Source: Chlamydiota bacterium (GTDB taxonomy: Bacteria > Chlamydiota > Chlamydiia > Chlamydiales > Simkaniaceae). Taken from it: a stretch of DNA of 8,426 bases. The notes under the pieces were generated by a model that was not told the DNA's origin, ran no database searches, and saw nothing but the letters and a program-made list of their open reading frames with translations. The DNA lies in the NCBI GenBank assembly GCA_021772295.1, contig JAJFMG010000015.1, positions 1 through 8,426 on the forward strand, in the 5' to 3' direction. Shown here in pieces: positions 7,395 through 8,426 of this stretch; the stretch's first letter is position 1; every line of letters starts with the position of its first letter. A program made the translations under genes and the position numbers.

Positions 7395-8426
7395 CTACGG
7401 GCCCGTTTGTGGTCCAGCTGTAAAGGCAACGTTACTTGTAATCCCATTGTCATTTACGTTTCCAGTTGTTAACGCATAGTTTACAAAATAGTCATCATAA
7501 ATAGGCGTAGTATCTGGATCAGAATTACTGGTTTTGTACCCCTTTCCAGACATATACCAAAGCGCTTTTGCAGATCTAGATGTAATTTTCATATTCACTA
7601 AGGCGGCATCTTTTAGTGTATTATATAAATTTTGCTGCGCAGTAGATAGTGTGACAGCTGGATCATTCAAGATCGCATTTGCATAGTAAAACGCTCCGAC
7701 AAGTGAGTTGTAATTTTCACAGACACTCTCTATATTTCTACCTATTGGTAAAAAAAGTCCAGGGCTCGTAGGGCTTATAATTGAAGCTGGATCAATATAT
7801 GGGGTGCCAGCAGCTGATCCATGCCCTTCCCAAATATTGATCCCCCTCATAAATGGAAAACCACCTGTATCAATAATCGGATTTAAAATATCCCTCCAAA
7901 TAAGATCGATATAATGCCTCATTAAATAGAGATTACCATCAGCGCCCAGTATTTGTTGGTTAATAAACGCTCCATCAGTTCCATAATTTTGATCCCAAAG
8001 AATTACAACTGCTGCCGCTTGTAAAAAATACCCATACTGCAAAATATGATCATTGTAAATCGGGTTCCCAAAATCGACTCCAGATCCTTCATTACTTTGC
8101 TGCTCAAATCCCAAAGTGTTTAGGTAAGGAGGAACGGGATTGTTAGCCGTTGGCACTTGAAACAAAGGATCTCCATAAGAGCATAAACCTTGATTTGTTC
8201 CATCAGCAACATAATGATCCACATTGGGTGGTTTGATAATCAAAAAGTCAATAAGAACTCTTTTGACATAGTCTATAATGGGTTGAGTAGCGGCTACAAT
8301 GTCAGCATTACTAATCGACTGATCTTCTAGATATGCAGCCATAAAATTTGCTGTCATAGCAAGTTGAAAAATCACTTTACCAGTCCCATAGAGTTGTAAA
8401 AATCCACTTGGATCTTGAAAGAGTGG
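7395..8426 (-). CDS. GH81-like endo-beta-1,3-glucanase, C-terminal part (5' end outside window)
   Basis: Glycoside hydrolase family 81 enzymes are inverting endo-1,3-beta-glucanases that cut laminarin- or callose-type glucans. The frame is open through the right edge, giving 343 visible residues; the internal GTG at 8375 is not the start, because the preceding codons read LYGTGKVIFQLA, like the family's conserved YxxGK segment. Family-like motifs in order are NDHILQYGYFLQAAAV (visible residues 125-140, compare NDHHFHYGY; D126 is the presumed catalytic Asp), WEGHGSAAG with H202, GRNIESVCENYNS with E233 and E237 at the family's ExxxE spacing, and SAKALWYM. The second His of DHH is Ile here, and the usual C-terminal WFG and GIQxLP segments are not seen, so the protein is divergent or cut short. 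The N-terminus, and any signal peptide, lies outside. Motif recognition is from memory, without a profile search. Confidence 0.75.
   Translation of the reverse strand, partial: PLFQDPSGFLQLYGTGKVIFQLAMTANFMAAYLEDQSISNADIVAATQPIIDYVKRVLIDFLIIKPPNVDHYVADGTNQGLCSYGDPLFQVPTANNPVPPYLNTLGFEQQSNEGSGVDFGNPIYNDHILQYGYFLQAAAVVILWDQNYGTDGAFINQQILGADGNLYLMRHYIDLIWRDILNPIIDTGGFPFMRGINIWEGHGSAAGTPYIDPASIISPTSPGLFLPIGRNIESVCENYNSLVGAFYYANAILNDPAVTLSTAQQNLYNTLKDAALVNMKITSRSAKALWYMSGKGYKTSNSDPDTTPIYDDYFVNYALTTGNVNDNGITSNVAFTAGPQTGP

Noticed and set aside
8373..8375. GTG as the start of the GH81-like gene
   Set aside because: The frame stays open to the window edge and the upstream codons continue the family-like YxTGK segment, so the real start is outside.

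Overview
The window most likely comes from a member of the Chlamydiae, probably an environmental (chlamydia-like) lineage; this is inference. DNA is AT-rich throughout. The NrdB has phenylalanine in place of the radical tyrosine and a glutamate as first metal ligand, the arrangement that defines class Ic ribonucleotide reductase in Chlamydia trachomatis. The set nrdA, nrdB, a large M16C zinc metalloprotease and htrA matches genes that, from memory, lie within a few loci of one another in C. trachomatis (about CT823-CT828).

Layout. Bases 1-1929 (+) hold the 3' part of nrdA followed after 19 bp by a complete nrdB, closed by a strong intrinsic terminator. Bases 2119-5085 (+) encode a 988-residue cytosolic-type M16C peptidase with its own plausible promoter. 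Bases 5191-6648 (+) encode a 485-residue exported HtrA/DegP-type serine protease with signal peptide, trypsin-like domain and two PDZ domains, again closed by a strong terminator. Bases 6680-7394 hold no intact gene: broken reading-frame pieces on the + strand look like one or more decayed genes of unknown family. Bases 7395-8426 (-) are the 3' part of a gene resembling glycoside hydrolase family 81 (endo-beta-1,3-glucanase), running off the right edge.

How the genes work together. NrdA and NrdB form one enzyme that makes deoxyribonucleotides. The M16C peptidase (peptide clearance, probably cytosolic) and HtrA (periplasmic quality control) are proteolytic housekeeping. The conserved block ends at the htrA terminator. 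Beyond it lies what looks like variable accessory DNA: a decayed region and a carbohydrate-active gene aimed at beta-1,3-glucan, which is unexpected in an obligate intracellular bacterium. I found no CRISPR array, tRNA, rRNA, intact insertion sequence or convincing new multi-gene system. The most unusual element is the GH81-like gene and its junction with the decayed stretch.
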